64,000 bases of DNA from Muricea muricata (GCA_963855995.1 OY979723.1:9057013-9121012), one strand, 5' to 3'. Positions 23,644-35,790 are shown, numbered from the stretch's first letter. Numbers and translations: made by a program. The notes: generated by a model from the sequence alone, not told the origin.

Positions 23644-24540
23644 TGTCCAGTCAACCAACATAAAATAAGGAGAAAATTAATGTTACAAAATATTTTAGAA
23701 TATAGGACACTAAGCTTTAATTGAATTGACTTTAACAAACCGTACATTGTGATAGTATTTGCATCTTAACATCTGATGGAGACGGCTTGTGATTTACTTC
23801 TTATGTCGATATGAATTCTTTCCCATCTTGTTGCATCATTAGTTGATGGTTGTTGTATTCACTTTTTACTTGGCATTCTTTGAAAAAAAAATTACGATGT
23901 TCAGAAAACTGTTTACAAGATAAGCAAAGAAAACTACGTTCACAAGCATTAGAGAGGACTAAGTAATTATAATAGGCGTGACAGGTCACAGAGGTTAGTC
24001 GACGAAGAAACTCATGGACAAATTCCCGGCATGATGATACCCCGATAGCAAGAAATACAGCAAGTGTAGAACGTGTACGTGTGAGCTTAAACTGTATCTA
24101 TGCAACTCCAAGAAAAGCGCAACACAAAATGGCGGAATTTAAAGACATTTCTGGTGTCATTTCCAGTTCCCTAACTTTCGCGGACAAATATATTTATATA
24201 TTTTTCTCAAATTTTTTTGAAGTAAATCTAGATGGATTTTGTGAATAAACAAATTAAAAAAAGTATTGCCCACGTTAGGAAACTAGAACGGGCGCCCAAG
24301 AATGCCCACAATTTCTCCAATCTGGATTATATTTATTGATTGCGCAAATGACTGATAAAAAATAAGAGAGTAATAAAATACCAAATGGTTTCCTCTTCAA
24401 GATAGTGTCATACATGCGCGCGGCATTTCGGGATATTTGGGAAAACTCGTGTTGAAGTTGAACCTAAGGCAGTGAAACACAAGTCAACGCCACGGCATTT
24501 AAATTTCTCGTGTAGGATTGTTTGATCCTGCACAGTAATA

Positions 24541-24690
24541 GCCAAGTGGCGCAATCGTCAGAGCAAACGCCTATCACATGTGAGGTCGTGGGTTCAATCC
24601 TTACTTCAGACTCGTGACACCCATGTGAGGAGTTAGTCAGTCGTGGGTTTATTCCGGGTACTCCGGTTTGCGAATGTTGACTGGATGGTT
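24541..24690 (+). repeat. tRNA-derived SINE (left arm)
   Basis: An A-box-like TGGCGCAATCGT and a B-box-like GGTTCAATCC are spaced as in a tRNA, followed by a SINE body with GTGGGTTTATTCCGGGTACT. An inverted copy is in the right arm at about 31390-31520. The body resembles fragments at 18300-18370 and 6950-7000. Confidence 0.65.
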
Positions 24691-25857
24691 AAAATTGTAA
24701 AATATCAGTAATCACCGGAACACGGGTACTTAACTAAACTGCTGACGATGAGGCGGAACTCATAATGAATTAATGAAAATGTGTTTCACTGTAGTTATCA
24801 TATAATGTAATTGCCAAGCTGAATGAATAATTCTCCAGTAACTACGTCATATGAATAACTTACAATTATGAGAGTAGTGGGGGGGGGGGCAGCATAAAGA
24901 TTGAAGTAGTGTCAAGGAAGGGGTACTACCCTGACGGGTACTAGGCGAAGAAGTAGAGTAAACAGGAGGAAGAAGATTAAATTGGAGTAAATAAGGGGGA
25001 TTGGGGTAAAGAAGGGGAGAAGCAGGATAAAGAAACCAGTGGAAGGGGGTGCTATCCTGGAAGGAGTACCCGGGAAAGAAGAGGGTGAACAGGAGGAAAA
25101 GTAGATTGGAGAAAAGAAAGGGGAAATTAAACGGATCAGGAAATTCAGACTTGCAATTCAAATGAAAGGCAGCTCATTGGTCATGTAAACACTCGTTGAA
25201 TCATGGTTCTCGCTTGCCTTTAGCTTGGAATCATCTTTGAATTTGAACTGAAAGTCTGAATTTGCATGTTTCTTGTATAGAGTGCAGTGTATCAGAACAG
25301 AAGGGGTTTTGAAGAAAAAGAAAGAAAGAATAAAAGTAAGTTAAAATTTGTAAAGAATAATGAAGAAACTATTGGTACAGCACTTGATACATGATGATAA
25401 TCATCATTATAAACTCTCTATTAATCCGGGGGGGGGGGGGTATAATAGAGAATTTGCAATGATAGTAAGTATATTGTAATATTTGGGTTTTTACCACTAA
25501 ATCCTCTTGAAAGTTCTTTTTGGCTGTGGCTTCTCTCATCACAGTTGTCTGTCCTTGTCTTGCAAAATCTCTGGAATATCTATAACGTGAAGGTCAATAT
25601 TTAAGATTAGAAAAATAGAAACCGTAAAATAGAAAGAAATTTAAATCGTGGCGAATACTTTTTACGGTCTTGCTGGCATGACAAAAAGAGAGTATAGATT
25701 TATGAGATCATGTTGATTTATCCTTTATCTGAACTATATTTAACTTAGCAGACCGAATGGGTTTTCAAACAAGATAACATTTAATGACTAAAACGTGCAC
25801 AGAATAGTTAGAGAATGCTTACATGTCGAATAAAAATCCAATACTTTTAATGTCCAA

Positions 25858-26040
25858 CTACACAATAGCGATTTTCGTTGCATTTCTAGACTGGAGAAGA
25901 AGACGACGCCATTTTGATTTTGATTTCTCCCGACAACGGCAGATTTGTCTTCGCAATTTTTTTCCATTTCTTCGTCGTTTTAGCTCCAATTTGCTCGTTG
26001 TGTTTCTTTCGTACCTTCCTCGCCATTTCCGTACAATCAA
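25858..26040 (-). other. Basic 60-residue open frame, present in both arms
   Basis: The minus frame starts at an ATG and is very rich in Arg/Lys (for example RRRNGKKLRR). The right-arm equivalent at 29980-30162 (+) has two visible substitutions and stays open. An alternative frame in the right arm around 29985-30135 also stays open, and the reverse strand is open too (25823-26074). High arm identity alone explains the conservation, so coding is unproven. Confidence 0.2.
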
Positions 26041-26409
26041 TGGACATTTATACTCAAGATTAAGACTGTATTGAGACTTTCAAAATGTTCGTCAGGAGAC
26101 ATAAAAATCGAAGCTTCTTCTTCGGGTTGCAGAAGCAAATGACGTCAGACGACCTTTGTCCGCCAGCAAATACCCGTATGTATAACATTCAATGATCTTT
26201 TTAGGAAGCTGAAAATCAGTTTTTATTGCGCGAACGAAGTGTTTTTGCCATTATTTCTTACTCAGGTCTTTGTTCTACTACTTTACGTCCAGTTTAGTTA
26301 GGTAACTTGCCAAAAGAAACGCCTGTAAGGGACAATTTTGCATTTTTTTTTATTTCGATGCTGATGAAGAAGAGAAGACTCGTTAGAGCTTTCATTGGCA
26401 AATATCTTT

Positions 26410-26470
26410 CCCTCCGTGGCCGAGAGGTAAAGACAACTGTCTTGACTTCGATTTTGGGTGGATCGAGGAC
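26410..26470 (+). repeat. tRNA-Ser/Leu-like fragment
   Basis: CCGTGGCCGAGAGGTAAAGAC matches the class II tRNA A-box pattern, with GGGTGGATCGAGGACC as a weak B-box counterpart. Its inverted copy is at about 29570-29610. Probably a SINE head; no full tRNA fold. Confidence 0.4.
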
Positions 26471-26689
26471 CGGTCCAGTTCAACTGAGTTTGGTAAGAAT
26501 TTAATTCTGATCGGTGCTCGATCCACACAAAACTGAATTCAAAGCTGGGCGTGGAGTGCAGGAAAACACTAGGCAGTACCGCGAGGCCAAGGAGGCAAAC
26601 GTTATTTTCCTAGTGTTGTTAACTAATATTTAAGCAAATTTCATTAACTTGACTGTTGGGGACAGACCTGTAGGGTTGGTGCATTGAAG

Positions 26690-26833
26690 ACTTCTCGTCG
26701 TTATTTCCCTTCGTTCAAGAAGACAAGTTGTCTTCATCGAGAAATAACGACGAAAAGACTTCAAGACACCACTAAACCACTACACTTTAAAGCTACAGTG
26801 TAGTGGTTTAGCTAGCTAAACCACTACACTGTG
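26690..26833. repeat. Paired hairpins inside the left arm
   Basis: GAAGACTTCTCGTCGTTATT is matched by AATAACGACGAAAAGACTTC. Next to it, TAAACCACTACACT occurs alternately in direct and inverted orientation three times, with a TAGCTAGCTA centre. The arrangement is mirrored in the right arm at 29207-29345. Confidence 0.65.
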
Positions 26834-27735
26834 CCAATAATATATGGCTGACTTCTTCCTAACGCTTACGGTACGACCATGGATGCGCAAAGATGCGCAA
26901 ACACATTAAAGCCTTGAAAGCAAGTGTTTTCTTTTAGGAAAGAATCAAGGACGACAACGCTTACTAAATCAAAGCCGTCTAGTCATGTTTTAAGTACTTC
27001 AGCTATGTTTAACGATCTTTTACCAGATCTTTGCAAGAGGAAAAGTAAAATTTTGCATCATTATTATTAACTTTCCGTCAGTCGTTTCTTTCTTGATCGA
27101 GCATTATATGCCATTGTGTTCAGTGTCCTTGATATAGGAGCCATATACTTATGGCCTTGGGTTTAATTCCCAAACACTGAATGGCAGTGTTTTGCTCTTC
27201 CAATGAGATAACAAGATGGCACTGTAGAACGCGTGGTTTTATATAAGCTACGAGCGTCAAGATATCCTTGATAGGTAACTATTGATCCTACAATGGACAC
27301 TTATGTTCACTGCCAATAGGAACGTTTCCAACTCACAGCTTGTACATAATGGATTTTATAGGTTGTGTCACAAGGAAACTGCAGTTCGGTCGTAAAATCA
27401 ACTTGTTTTCAAGGTTGCCGGGTTTTAAACATTACTGACACTGTTAATGTTGTAGCTCGGAATTGTAAAACAACGGCGGCAATGCAGTTTTCTTGTGCCA
27501 TAACCTGTAAAATGGGTGGTTTTATCATTTATATAAGCTACGACCGCCAAGCTTTATCCTTGATAGGAAACAATTGATCCCACCAACGACATTTGTATTC
27601 TCTACCGATAGGAACGTTTGAGACTTACAGCTTGTACATAACGCATTTTATCGGTGAGTCGTAAAACCAACCTGTTACTGCTCAGCAAACTACCAGTTCC
27701 CTCGATCAACGATAGTCGATGAAGCTTGGCGCTCG

Positions 27736-28310
27736 TAGGTTGTGTAAAACCAAGCATTTTACAGGTTATAGCCAGGTTAGCAGTATCTGCAATGTTTCAA
27801 AGCAACCACGAATAGAAACTGACAGCCAACGTTCTGAGTTAAGGTTTGTAGAATATACTACATGATTAGTTACAGCATGACCAGGCATATAGTAAATAAC
27901 GTATTGCCATCTTGTTCCAAAGTTATCTTATTACTTGAAAGAGCTGAAGACTGCCATGCAGTGTTTGGGAATCAAACCCAAGGCCATAAATACATGACTC
28001 CTATATCAAGGACACTGAACACAATGACATATAAAGCTCGATCAAGAAAGAAACGACCGACGGAAAGTCAAGAGTATATGCAAACTTCGACTTTCCTTCT
28101 TGCAAAGGCCTGGTCATAAAAGATCGTTAAACATAGCTGAGCAACTTAAAACATGCCTACACAGTTTTGATTTAATAAGCGTTATCGTCTTTGACTCTTT
28201 CCCGAAAGAAGACATATTCTTTACAGGCTGTACAATGTTTGCGCATCTATGCTTCATGCCTTCTTGAAAAGACCTCGCCATAAAAGATCGTTTAACTTAG
28301 CTGAACAACT
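27736..28310. repeat. Spacer of the giant palindrome; partial third copy of the arm unit
   Basis: The spacer is not unique: 27890-28260 is a diverged direct copy of 28780-29130 in the right arm and hence inverted to the left arm. Shared landmarks are AAACCCAAGGCCATAA, CTCCTATATCAAGGACACTG and CTCGATCAAGAAAGAAACGA. The short frame at 27862-28119 lies in this repeat and has no recognised content. Confidence 0.7.
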
Positions 28311-31300
28311 CGAGCGCCAAGCTTCATCGACTATCGTTGATCGAGGGAAATGGTAGTTTGCTGAGCAGTAACAGGTTGGTTTTACGACTCACCGATAAAA
28401 TGCGTTATGTACAAGCTGTAAGTCTCAAACGTTCCTATCGGTAGAGAATACAAATGTCGTTGGTGGGATCAATTCTTTCCTATCAAGGATAAAGCTTGGC
28501 GGTCGTACCTTATATGGTTATGGCACAAGAAAACTGCATTGCCGCCGTTGTTTTACAATTCCGAGCTACAACATTAACAGTGTCAGTAATGTTTAAAACC
28601 CGGCAACCTTGAAAACAAGTTGATTTTACGACCGAACTGCAGTTTCCTTGTGACACAACCTATAAAAGCCATTATGTACAAGCTGTGAGTTGAAAACGTT
28701 CCTATTGGCAGTGAACATAAGTGCCATTGTAGGATCAATAGTTACCTATCAAGGATATCTTGACGCTCGTAGCTTATATAAAACCACGCGTTCTACAATG
28801 CCATCTTGTTATCTCATTGGAAGAGCAAAACACTGCCATTCAGTGTTTGGGAATTAAACCCAAGGCCATAAGTATATGGCTCCTATATCAAGGACACTGA
28901 ACACAATGGCATATAATGCTCGATCAAGAAAGAAACGACTGACGGAAAGTTAATAATAATGATGCAAAATTTTACTTTTCCTCTTGCAAAGATCTGGTAA
29001 AAGATCGTTAAACAGCTGAAGTACTTAAAACATGACTAGACGGCTTTGATTTAGTAAGCGTTGTCGTCCTTGATTCTTTCCTAAAAGAAAACACTTGCTT
29101 TCAAGGCTTTAATGTGTTTGCGCATCTTTGCGCATCCATGGTCGTACCGTAAGCGTTAGGAAGAAGTCAGCCATATATTATTGGCACAGTGTAGTGGTTT
29201 AGCTAGCTAAACCACTACACTGTAGCTTTAAAGTGTAGTGGTTTAGTGGTGTCTTGAAGTCTTTTCGTCGTTATTTCTCGATGAAGACAACTTGTCTTCT
29301 TGAACGAAGGGAAATAACGACGAGAAGTCTTCAATGCACCAACCCTACAGGTCTGTCCCCAACAGTCAAGTTAATGAAATTGGCTTAAATATTAGTTAAC
29401 AACGCTGGGAAAATAACGTTTGCCTCCTCGGCCTCGCGGTACTGCCTAGTGTTTCCCTGCACTCCACGCCCAGCTTTGACTTCAGTTTTGGGTGGATCGA
29501 GCGTCGATCAGAATTAAATTCTTACCAAACTCAGTTGAACTGGACCGGTCCTCGATCCACCCAAAATCGAAGTCAAGACAGTTGTCTTTACCTCTCGGCC
29601 ACGGAGGGAAAGATATTTGCCAATGAAAGCTTTAACGAGTCTTCCCTTGTTCATCAGCATCCAAATAAAAAAAATTGCAAAATTGTCCCTTACAGGCGTT
29701 TCTTTTGGCAAGTTACCTAAGTAAACATGAAGTAAAGTAGCAGAAGAAAGACCTGAGTAAGAAATAATGGCAAAAACACTTCGTTCGCGCAATAAAAACC
29801 GATTTTCAGCTTCCTAAAAAGATCATTGAATGTTATATACATACGGGTATTTGCTGGCGGACAAAGGTCGTCTGACGTCATTTGCTTCTGCAACCCGAAG
29901 AAGAAGCTTCGATTTTTATGTCTCCTGACGAACATTTTGAAAGTCTCAATACAGTCTTAATCTTGAGTATAAATGTCCATTGGTTGTACGGAAATGGCGA
30001 GGAAGGTACGAAAGAAACACAACGAGCAAATTGGAGCTGAAACGACGAAGAAATGGAAAAAAATTGCGAAGAAAAATCTGCCGTTGTCGGGAGAAATCAA
30101 AATCAAAATGGCGTCGTCTTCTTCTCCAGTCTAGAAATGCAACGAAAATCGCTATTGTGTAGTTGGACATTAAAAGTATTGGATTTTTATTCGACATGTA
30201 AGCATTCTCTAACTATTCTGTGCACGTTTTAGTCATTAAATGTTATCTTGTTTGAAAACCCATTCGGTCTGCTTACCAGGGTGAAATCTATTTTAAAATC
30301 TAAGTTAAATATAGTTCAGATAAAGGATAAATCAACATGATCTTATAAATCTATACGCTCTTTTTGTCATGCCAGCAAGACCGTAAAAAGTATTCGCCAC
30401 GATTTAAATTTCTTTCTATTTTACGGTTTCTATTTTTCTAATCTTAAATATTGACCTTCACGTTATAGATATTCCAGAGATTTTGCAAGACAAGCACAGA
30501 CAACTGTGATGAGAGAAGCCACAGCCAAAAAGAACTTTCAAGAGGATTTAGTGGTAAAAACCCAAATATTACAATATACTTACTATCATTGCAAATTCTC
30601 TATTATACCCCCCCCCCGGATTAATAGAGAGTTTATAATGATGATTATCATCATGTATCAAGTGCTGTACCAATAGTTTCTTCATTATTCTTTACAAATT
30701 TTAACTTACTTTTATTCTTTCTTTCTTTCTTTTTCTTCAAAACCTCTTCTGTTCTGATACACTGCACTCTATACAAGAAACATGCAAATTCAGACTTTCA
30801 GTTCAAATTCAAAGATGATTCCAAGCTAAAGGCAAGCGAGAACCATGATTTAACGAGTGTTTACATGACCAATGAGCTGCCTTTCATTTGAATTGCAAGT
30901 CTGAATTTCCTGATCCGTTTAATTTCCCCTTTCTGTACTCCAATCTACTTTTCCTCCTGTTCACCCTCTTCTTTCCCGGGTACTCCTTCCAGGATAGCAC
31001 CCCCTTCCACTGGTTTCTTTATCCTGCTTCTCCCCTTCTTTACCCCAATCCCCCTTATTTACTCCAATTTAATCTTCTTCCTCCTGTTTACTCTACTTCT
31101 TCGCCTAGTACCCGTCAGGGTAGTACCCCTTCCTTGACACTACTTCAATCTTTATGCTGCCCCCCCCCCCCCCCCCCCACTACTCTCATAATTGTAAATT
31201 ATTCATATGACGTAGTTACTGGAGAATTATTCATTCAGCTTGGCAATTACATTATATGATAACTACAGTGAAACACATTTTCATTAATTCATTATGAGTT

Positions 31301-32139
31301 CCGCCTCATCGTCAGCAGTTTAGTTAAGTACCCGTGTTCCGGTGATTACTGATATTTTACAATTTTAACCATCCAGTCAACATTCGCAAACCGGAGTACC
31401 CGGAATAAACCCACGACTGACTAACTCCTCACATGGGTGTCACGAGTCTGAAGTAAGGATTGAAACCACGACCTCACATGTGATAGGCGTTTGCTCTGAC
31501 GATTGCGCCACTTGGCTATTACTGTGCAGGATCAAACAATCCTACACGAGAAATTTAAATGCCGTGGCGTTGACTTGTGTTTCACTGTAATCATTTTGTA
31601 AGACAATTACTAAATAGTTTCCTGAGCAGGATAGCGTCATCCATGTACTTGGCATGTTGCCTTAGGTTCAACTTCAACACGAGTTTTCCCAAATATCCCG
31701 AAATGCCGCGCGCATGTATGACACTATCTTGAAGAGGAAACCATTTGGTATTTTATTACTCTCTTATTTTTTATCAGTCATTTGCGCAATCAATAAATAT
31801 AATCCAGATTGGAGAAATTGTGGGCATTCTTGGGCGCCCGTTCTAGTTTCCTAACGTGGGCAATACTTTTTTCAATTTGTTTATTCACTAAATCCATCTA
31901 GATTTACTTCAAAAAAATTTGAGAAAAATATATAAATATATTTGTCCGCGAAAGTTAGGGAACTGGAAATGACACCAGAAATGTCTTTAAATTCCGCCAT
32001 TTTGTGTTGCGCTTTTCTTGGAGTTGCATAGATACAGTTTAAGCTTACACGTACACGTTCTACACTTGCTGTACTTCTTGCTATCGGAATATCATCATGC
32101 CGGGAATTTGTCCATGAGTTTCTTCGTCGACTAACCTCT

Positions 32140-32328
32140 GTGACCTGTCACGCCTATTATAATTACTTAGTCCTCTCTAATGCTTGTGAACGTAGTTTTC
32201 TTTGCTTATCTTGTAAACAGTTTTCTGAACATCGTAATTTTTTTTTCAAAGAATGCCAAGTAAAAAGTGAATACAACAACCATCAACTAATGACGCAACA
32301 AGATGGGAAAGAATTCATATCGACATAA
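32140..32328 (+). other. 62-residue open frame in both arms, decayed copy at about 36000-36160
   Basis: Reads MTCHAYYNYLVLSNACERSF and continues with a C-x2-C element (CLSCKQFSEH), ending KEFIST and TAA. The left-arm copy (23801-23989, minus) is open. A more diverged inverted copy at about 36000-36160 keeps the nucleotide similarity but not the frame. It may be a terminal exon of the gene once carried by this repeat family, or chance. Confidence 0.25.
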
Positions 32329-32485
32329 GAAGTAAATCACAAGCCGTCTCCATCAGATGTTAAGATGCAAATACTATCACAATGTACGGTTTGTTAAAGT
32401 CAATTTCAATTAACGCTTAGTGTCCTATATTCTAAAATATTTTGTAACATTAATTTTCTCCTTATTTTATGTTGGTTGACTGGAC

Positions 32486-32615
32486 ACGAGTGAGCTAGTT
32501 ACCTACTGGACCGGCGTGATGTTCCATGAAGAGAGTGCGCCAACCAGATGAAACCATAAACAGCATGATGAAACGAGAACAACCGAAGCCAAGAAGATCC
32601 AAAGATAGAGTGAAA
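32486..32615 (+). pseudogene. Exon-like module A, copy 4 (right arm)
   Basis: Same module and donor GTAAGT as the others, with the same extra base as its left-arm mirror. An internal ATG opens a downstream frame, MKRVRQPDETINSMMKREQP, continuing to RSKDRVK at the donor. The upstream ELVTYWTGVMF part is in another frame. Confidence 0.45.
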
Positions 32616-34157
32616 GTAAGTTTTTTGATTTTATCTTGTCGTTTCTATTTTCTTTAGCAGTTCAGCTTTCGTTTCAATAAAAATTAACATCTCGCACTAA
32701 CGTTGCTAGTGTTGGCAGTGCTGTAAAAAGCACACAGGATCTTTCACTACATTAAACAATAAAAAAACAAAATTCGACTTTCGAGCGAATTAAAGCCTTT
32801 CGTTGGGGAGTTGGTCGTAAAGATAGAAATTTAATGCGCTGTCTGCCATCTTAGATTCATATTTGATCTCGTTGACACGTAAAATCTTAATTCCCAAACA
32901 ACTTGAAGTAAGCTAGTTTTGATAGAAGTTACATTTCACCTGCAAAGTAATAGTTGAAGAGATATTGGTAATAAATTTGAGAGAGCTTTTGAGAGAGATT
33001 AGTGCGAGATATTAATTTTTATTGTTCGAAAGAGCTTTAAGAATTTACACATTCCTTACGTGTTGCTTAATTCTCGAGATATTTTGATTTAAAATCATAA
33101 ATTAAGGTAGCTGCAAGTTGTGTGCGTGTGAGAAATAAAGACTCCTTCACGGCTATGATTTTCTTTTGTGTTTTGTTCACGATTTACTAATGATTCTCGA
33201 GATTTTAATAAAAAAATTTCATATTAACAGCTTACACAATAATTTGGCCGGCCTAATTAATAAACTATTTTATTATACATTGCAGTTGTTTTATGCGTTG
33301 TGATTGATCAGTTGTATGCAGATAAATGCGACTATCACACAATCTGCAGATAACTCAGTTATCTGCTAGCAGATAACTGAGTTATCTGGATGTTGAGCCT
33401 ACGGTGCAGATTATTACAGTATGCGGTATTCGTTGGCATCAATGGTTGGCATGGCAACAACATTTTTTCGATATTTTCTGTTTCATGTTATGGCATCTTC
33501 CTTTTTAAGCTCTTCCGAGGGCGAAATGCGTCAATTGCTCGAGGAAAAAGACTTAAAATGTATAATAAAGCAATTATCGGATTCGGTTTTTGTGATATGC
33601 AAAATTATCAATCTCTCGGTAAGAGTTATCTGACTCGCCTTCGGCTCGGCTGATAACTCTTACCTCGACATTGATAATTCCGCATATCACAAAAACCTCA
33701 TCCAATAATTGTTTAATATGTTATAGTTTATAAATTACTCGTAACTATCATCTCATGATTTAATTCCTTCTACTATTGCAAAGGGTGATGGGATGTGAAA
33801 AAAACGCACAAGAAAAGAAAAGAATGAACGATCCTGGACGACAAGACCCACAAAACAACAATCCACAAGAATGAGAAGACACGACATTGTAATAGAAAGT
33901 AGTGGTAATGTGCAAGTTAGTAGAAAACAAGATACTTATTATTGAGGGATCAAAGAGGATTTAATAGATATTTCTCGTTAATGAAAAAGAGAAGACAGCA
34001 AATTAAGTGAAAAAAATTGGATTGAAATAACATTGATATCAAATACATTCAACAAAATAATTAAATAGAATACCTAGGAGTTTGGCAGTCAATTTTCGAT
34101 TCAAAAAACAGGTAAAAATATGGTAAATGTCGACAATATTTTTTAAAGAAACAATAC

Positions 34158-34203
34158 CTTAACGCCTGGAAATTTCGTCTCTAACATTTGGATTTGGATA
34201 TTT
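34158..34203 (-). other. Exon-like module B, copy 3 (right arm)
   Basis: Minus-strand mirror of 21199-21244, with acceptor GTTTTTAG and donor GTATTG conserved. Confidence 0.4.
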
Positions 34204-34620
34204 CTAAAAACAAAACAAAATAACATGTAGGATTGAACGTTTTACAAAAATAAGTTTCGTAATAATGCCACTAAATTATAGTTGATGCATTTGGTCACTA
34301 TTTTTGGTTTGCACATGCCGTCATTTCGTGTGATTGGGCGCCATCTTGGTTGACTCTGCAGATTACTTCAGCTGTTTACAGCGAAGTACTTGTGTCAATT
34401 TACTATTTCATCGTTAGTTTTAGCGTATTATGAATGATACTTTAAAGATGTATGGCTCGATAGGATCAGATATAATGAATAGATACTTTGTGGTTGCCAT
34501 GTGTTTCAAACGTCAACAAAGATGGCGTCGATTGCAAACGATCAATTCCGTCGTTCTACCTTTAAAGAATGTGTTCTCTGGTTAAAAAGCGAGAAAATTT
34601 GACTTGTATTCCAATTCACC

Positions 34621-34850
34621 GTAGCAAAACAAATGGTGGCATGTCGATTTTACCAGAATTTAATGCGGGTATCAATCAAGAATAGCAGTGAAATGATATT
34701 TAACATAAGCTAATGGACGGAATTTTAACACAAGTGACAAAATAACCTATCTGTCTGTTCCTCAAACGAGGTTAATTTACCTTAAGTTTTTAAACGATTT
34801 CAGACCGCAAGGCATTCTGGTAAAATCAACACCCGCCATCTTTTTGCTAC
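34621..34850. mobile_element. GTAGCAAAA-end MITE, copy 3 (right arm)
   Basis: Mirror of 20552-20781; ends GTAGCAAAAC and TTTTTGCTAC, 34 bp inside the right border of the palindrome. Confidence 0.75.
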
Positions 34851-35060
34851 ATTAAATTCCCAAGGGAATATATCATTTCTTTGTAACTCTAGTCTGCTAC
34901 TAAGGCAGACTATATAGTTACCTTAGTTAACTAAAGCAACTCTAGTTGTACTAACAGTATAGTAAACTAGAGTTACCTGTACCTGCGCATGCCTTGTAGA
35001 CTTACCTAATGTTAACCGTAATAACTACGCAGTAGTGAGAACTATAAAGCTACGAAAACT

Positions 35061-35270
35061 GGTCGGGGGTGGAAATTGAAATGGTCGGGGGTGGAAATTG
35101 AAATGGTCGGTGGTGGAAATTGAAATGGTCGGGGGTGGAAATTGAAATGGTCGGGGGTGGAAATTGAAATGGTCGGGGGTGGAAATTGAAATGGTCGGGG
35201 GTGGAAATTGAAATGGTCGGGGGTGGAAATTGAAATGGTCGGGGGTGGAAATTGAAATGGTCGGGGGTGG
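35061..35270 (+). repeat. 22-bp minisatellite, about 9.5 copies
   Basis: The unit GGTCGGGGGTGGAAATTGAA plus AT is repeated with almost no variation. The related element has only one and a half units at 10540-10575, so the array is a local expansion. Confidence 0.9.
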
Positions 35271-35790
35271 TTAGTGGGATTACTTAGAACTGTAAGTACC
35301 TACTACCAGTTATACTTGGTACACTTACCTATAGTGTACCAACTATACTACAGTACTTAGTAGAAGTACTAGTTCATATTTAGTATACTTACCTACTGTC
35401 TACTAACTATAAAGTATAGTTAGTTTATATCACTTAGTGCACATCTATATGACTCCAGGAATTGAACCTGGAAACCTAATTAGGTCCACTCTAATTAGGT
35501 CCCCTCCAGGGTCTTTTTTTTTGTAAAAACTTAACAAGATTACAGGTTACAATTTTATGTTGAGTTGGCTTCACCATGCACAAAATCTTCTGAAAAATTT
35601 TGCCTATGAATATTTCAATAGTACGGTTGAGTGCTTCGGCGAGCCAACACTGCTGGACGATTGCTCATTATACCAAAAATTCATTGACTTCACCGTGCAC
35701 AAGTCAGCATAAACACGAAAAAAAGATAGAACAAAGACATTGGCCGAGTCTTTGATTTTGATAAAATCAACAAACCTATGCTAACGTTAC

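Larger units (their letters stand above)
20518..27735 (+). repeat. Giant imperfect palindrome, left arm (7.2 kb)
   Basis: This arm matches the reverse complement of 28311-34884 throughout, from ACAAAGAAATGATATATTCC at the outer end to GATGAAGCTTGGCGCTCG at the inner end. By eye the arms differ by scattered substitutions and a few clean indels. Left-only insertions include a perfect 86-bp palindrome (within 21683-21816), a 223-bp MITE (22184-22406) and a ~365-bp hairpin/MITE block (about 22493-22858). It carries copies of exon-like modules A and B, a SINE, a GTAGCAAAA MITE and internal ~300-bp tandem repeats near 27180-27650. It has no long conserved protein frame. Confidence 0.9.
28311..34884 (-). 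repeat. Giant imperfect palindrome, right arm (6.6 kb)
   Basis: Reverse complement of 20518-27735. Right-only sequence includes ~75 bp at about 31590-31665, itself a diverged copy of adjacent sequence, and ~23 bp near 30280. Mirrored landmarks are the poly-C tract at 30607, the 123-residue frame at 30888, the SINE at 31390-31520, module A at 32486-32615, the GAGCCGAAGGCGA hairpin at 33573-33708 and module B at 34158-34203. Open frames in this arm simply mirror those of the left arm. Confidence 0.9.

Noticed and set aside
24847..25161. 104-residue minus frame and its 123-residue mirror at 30888-31259
   Set aside because: Low-complexity Phe/Pro/Leu/Ser composition from a purine-rich strand; conserved only because it lies in the palindrome arms, and its length changes with a homopolymer.
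33390..33653. 87- and 70-residue frames, with left-arm mirrors at 21883-22146
   Set aside because: Two overlapping frames are equally open in both arms and they run into a hairpin repeat; arm identity alone explains the conservation.
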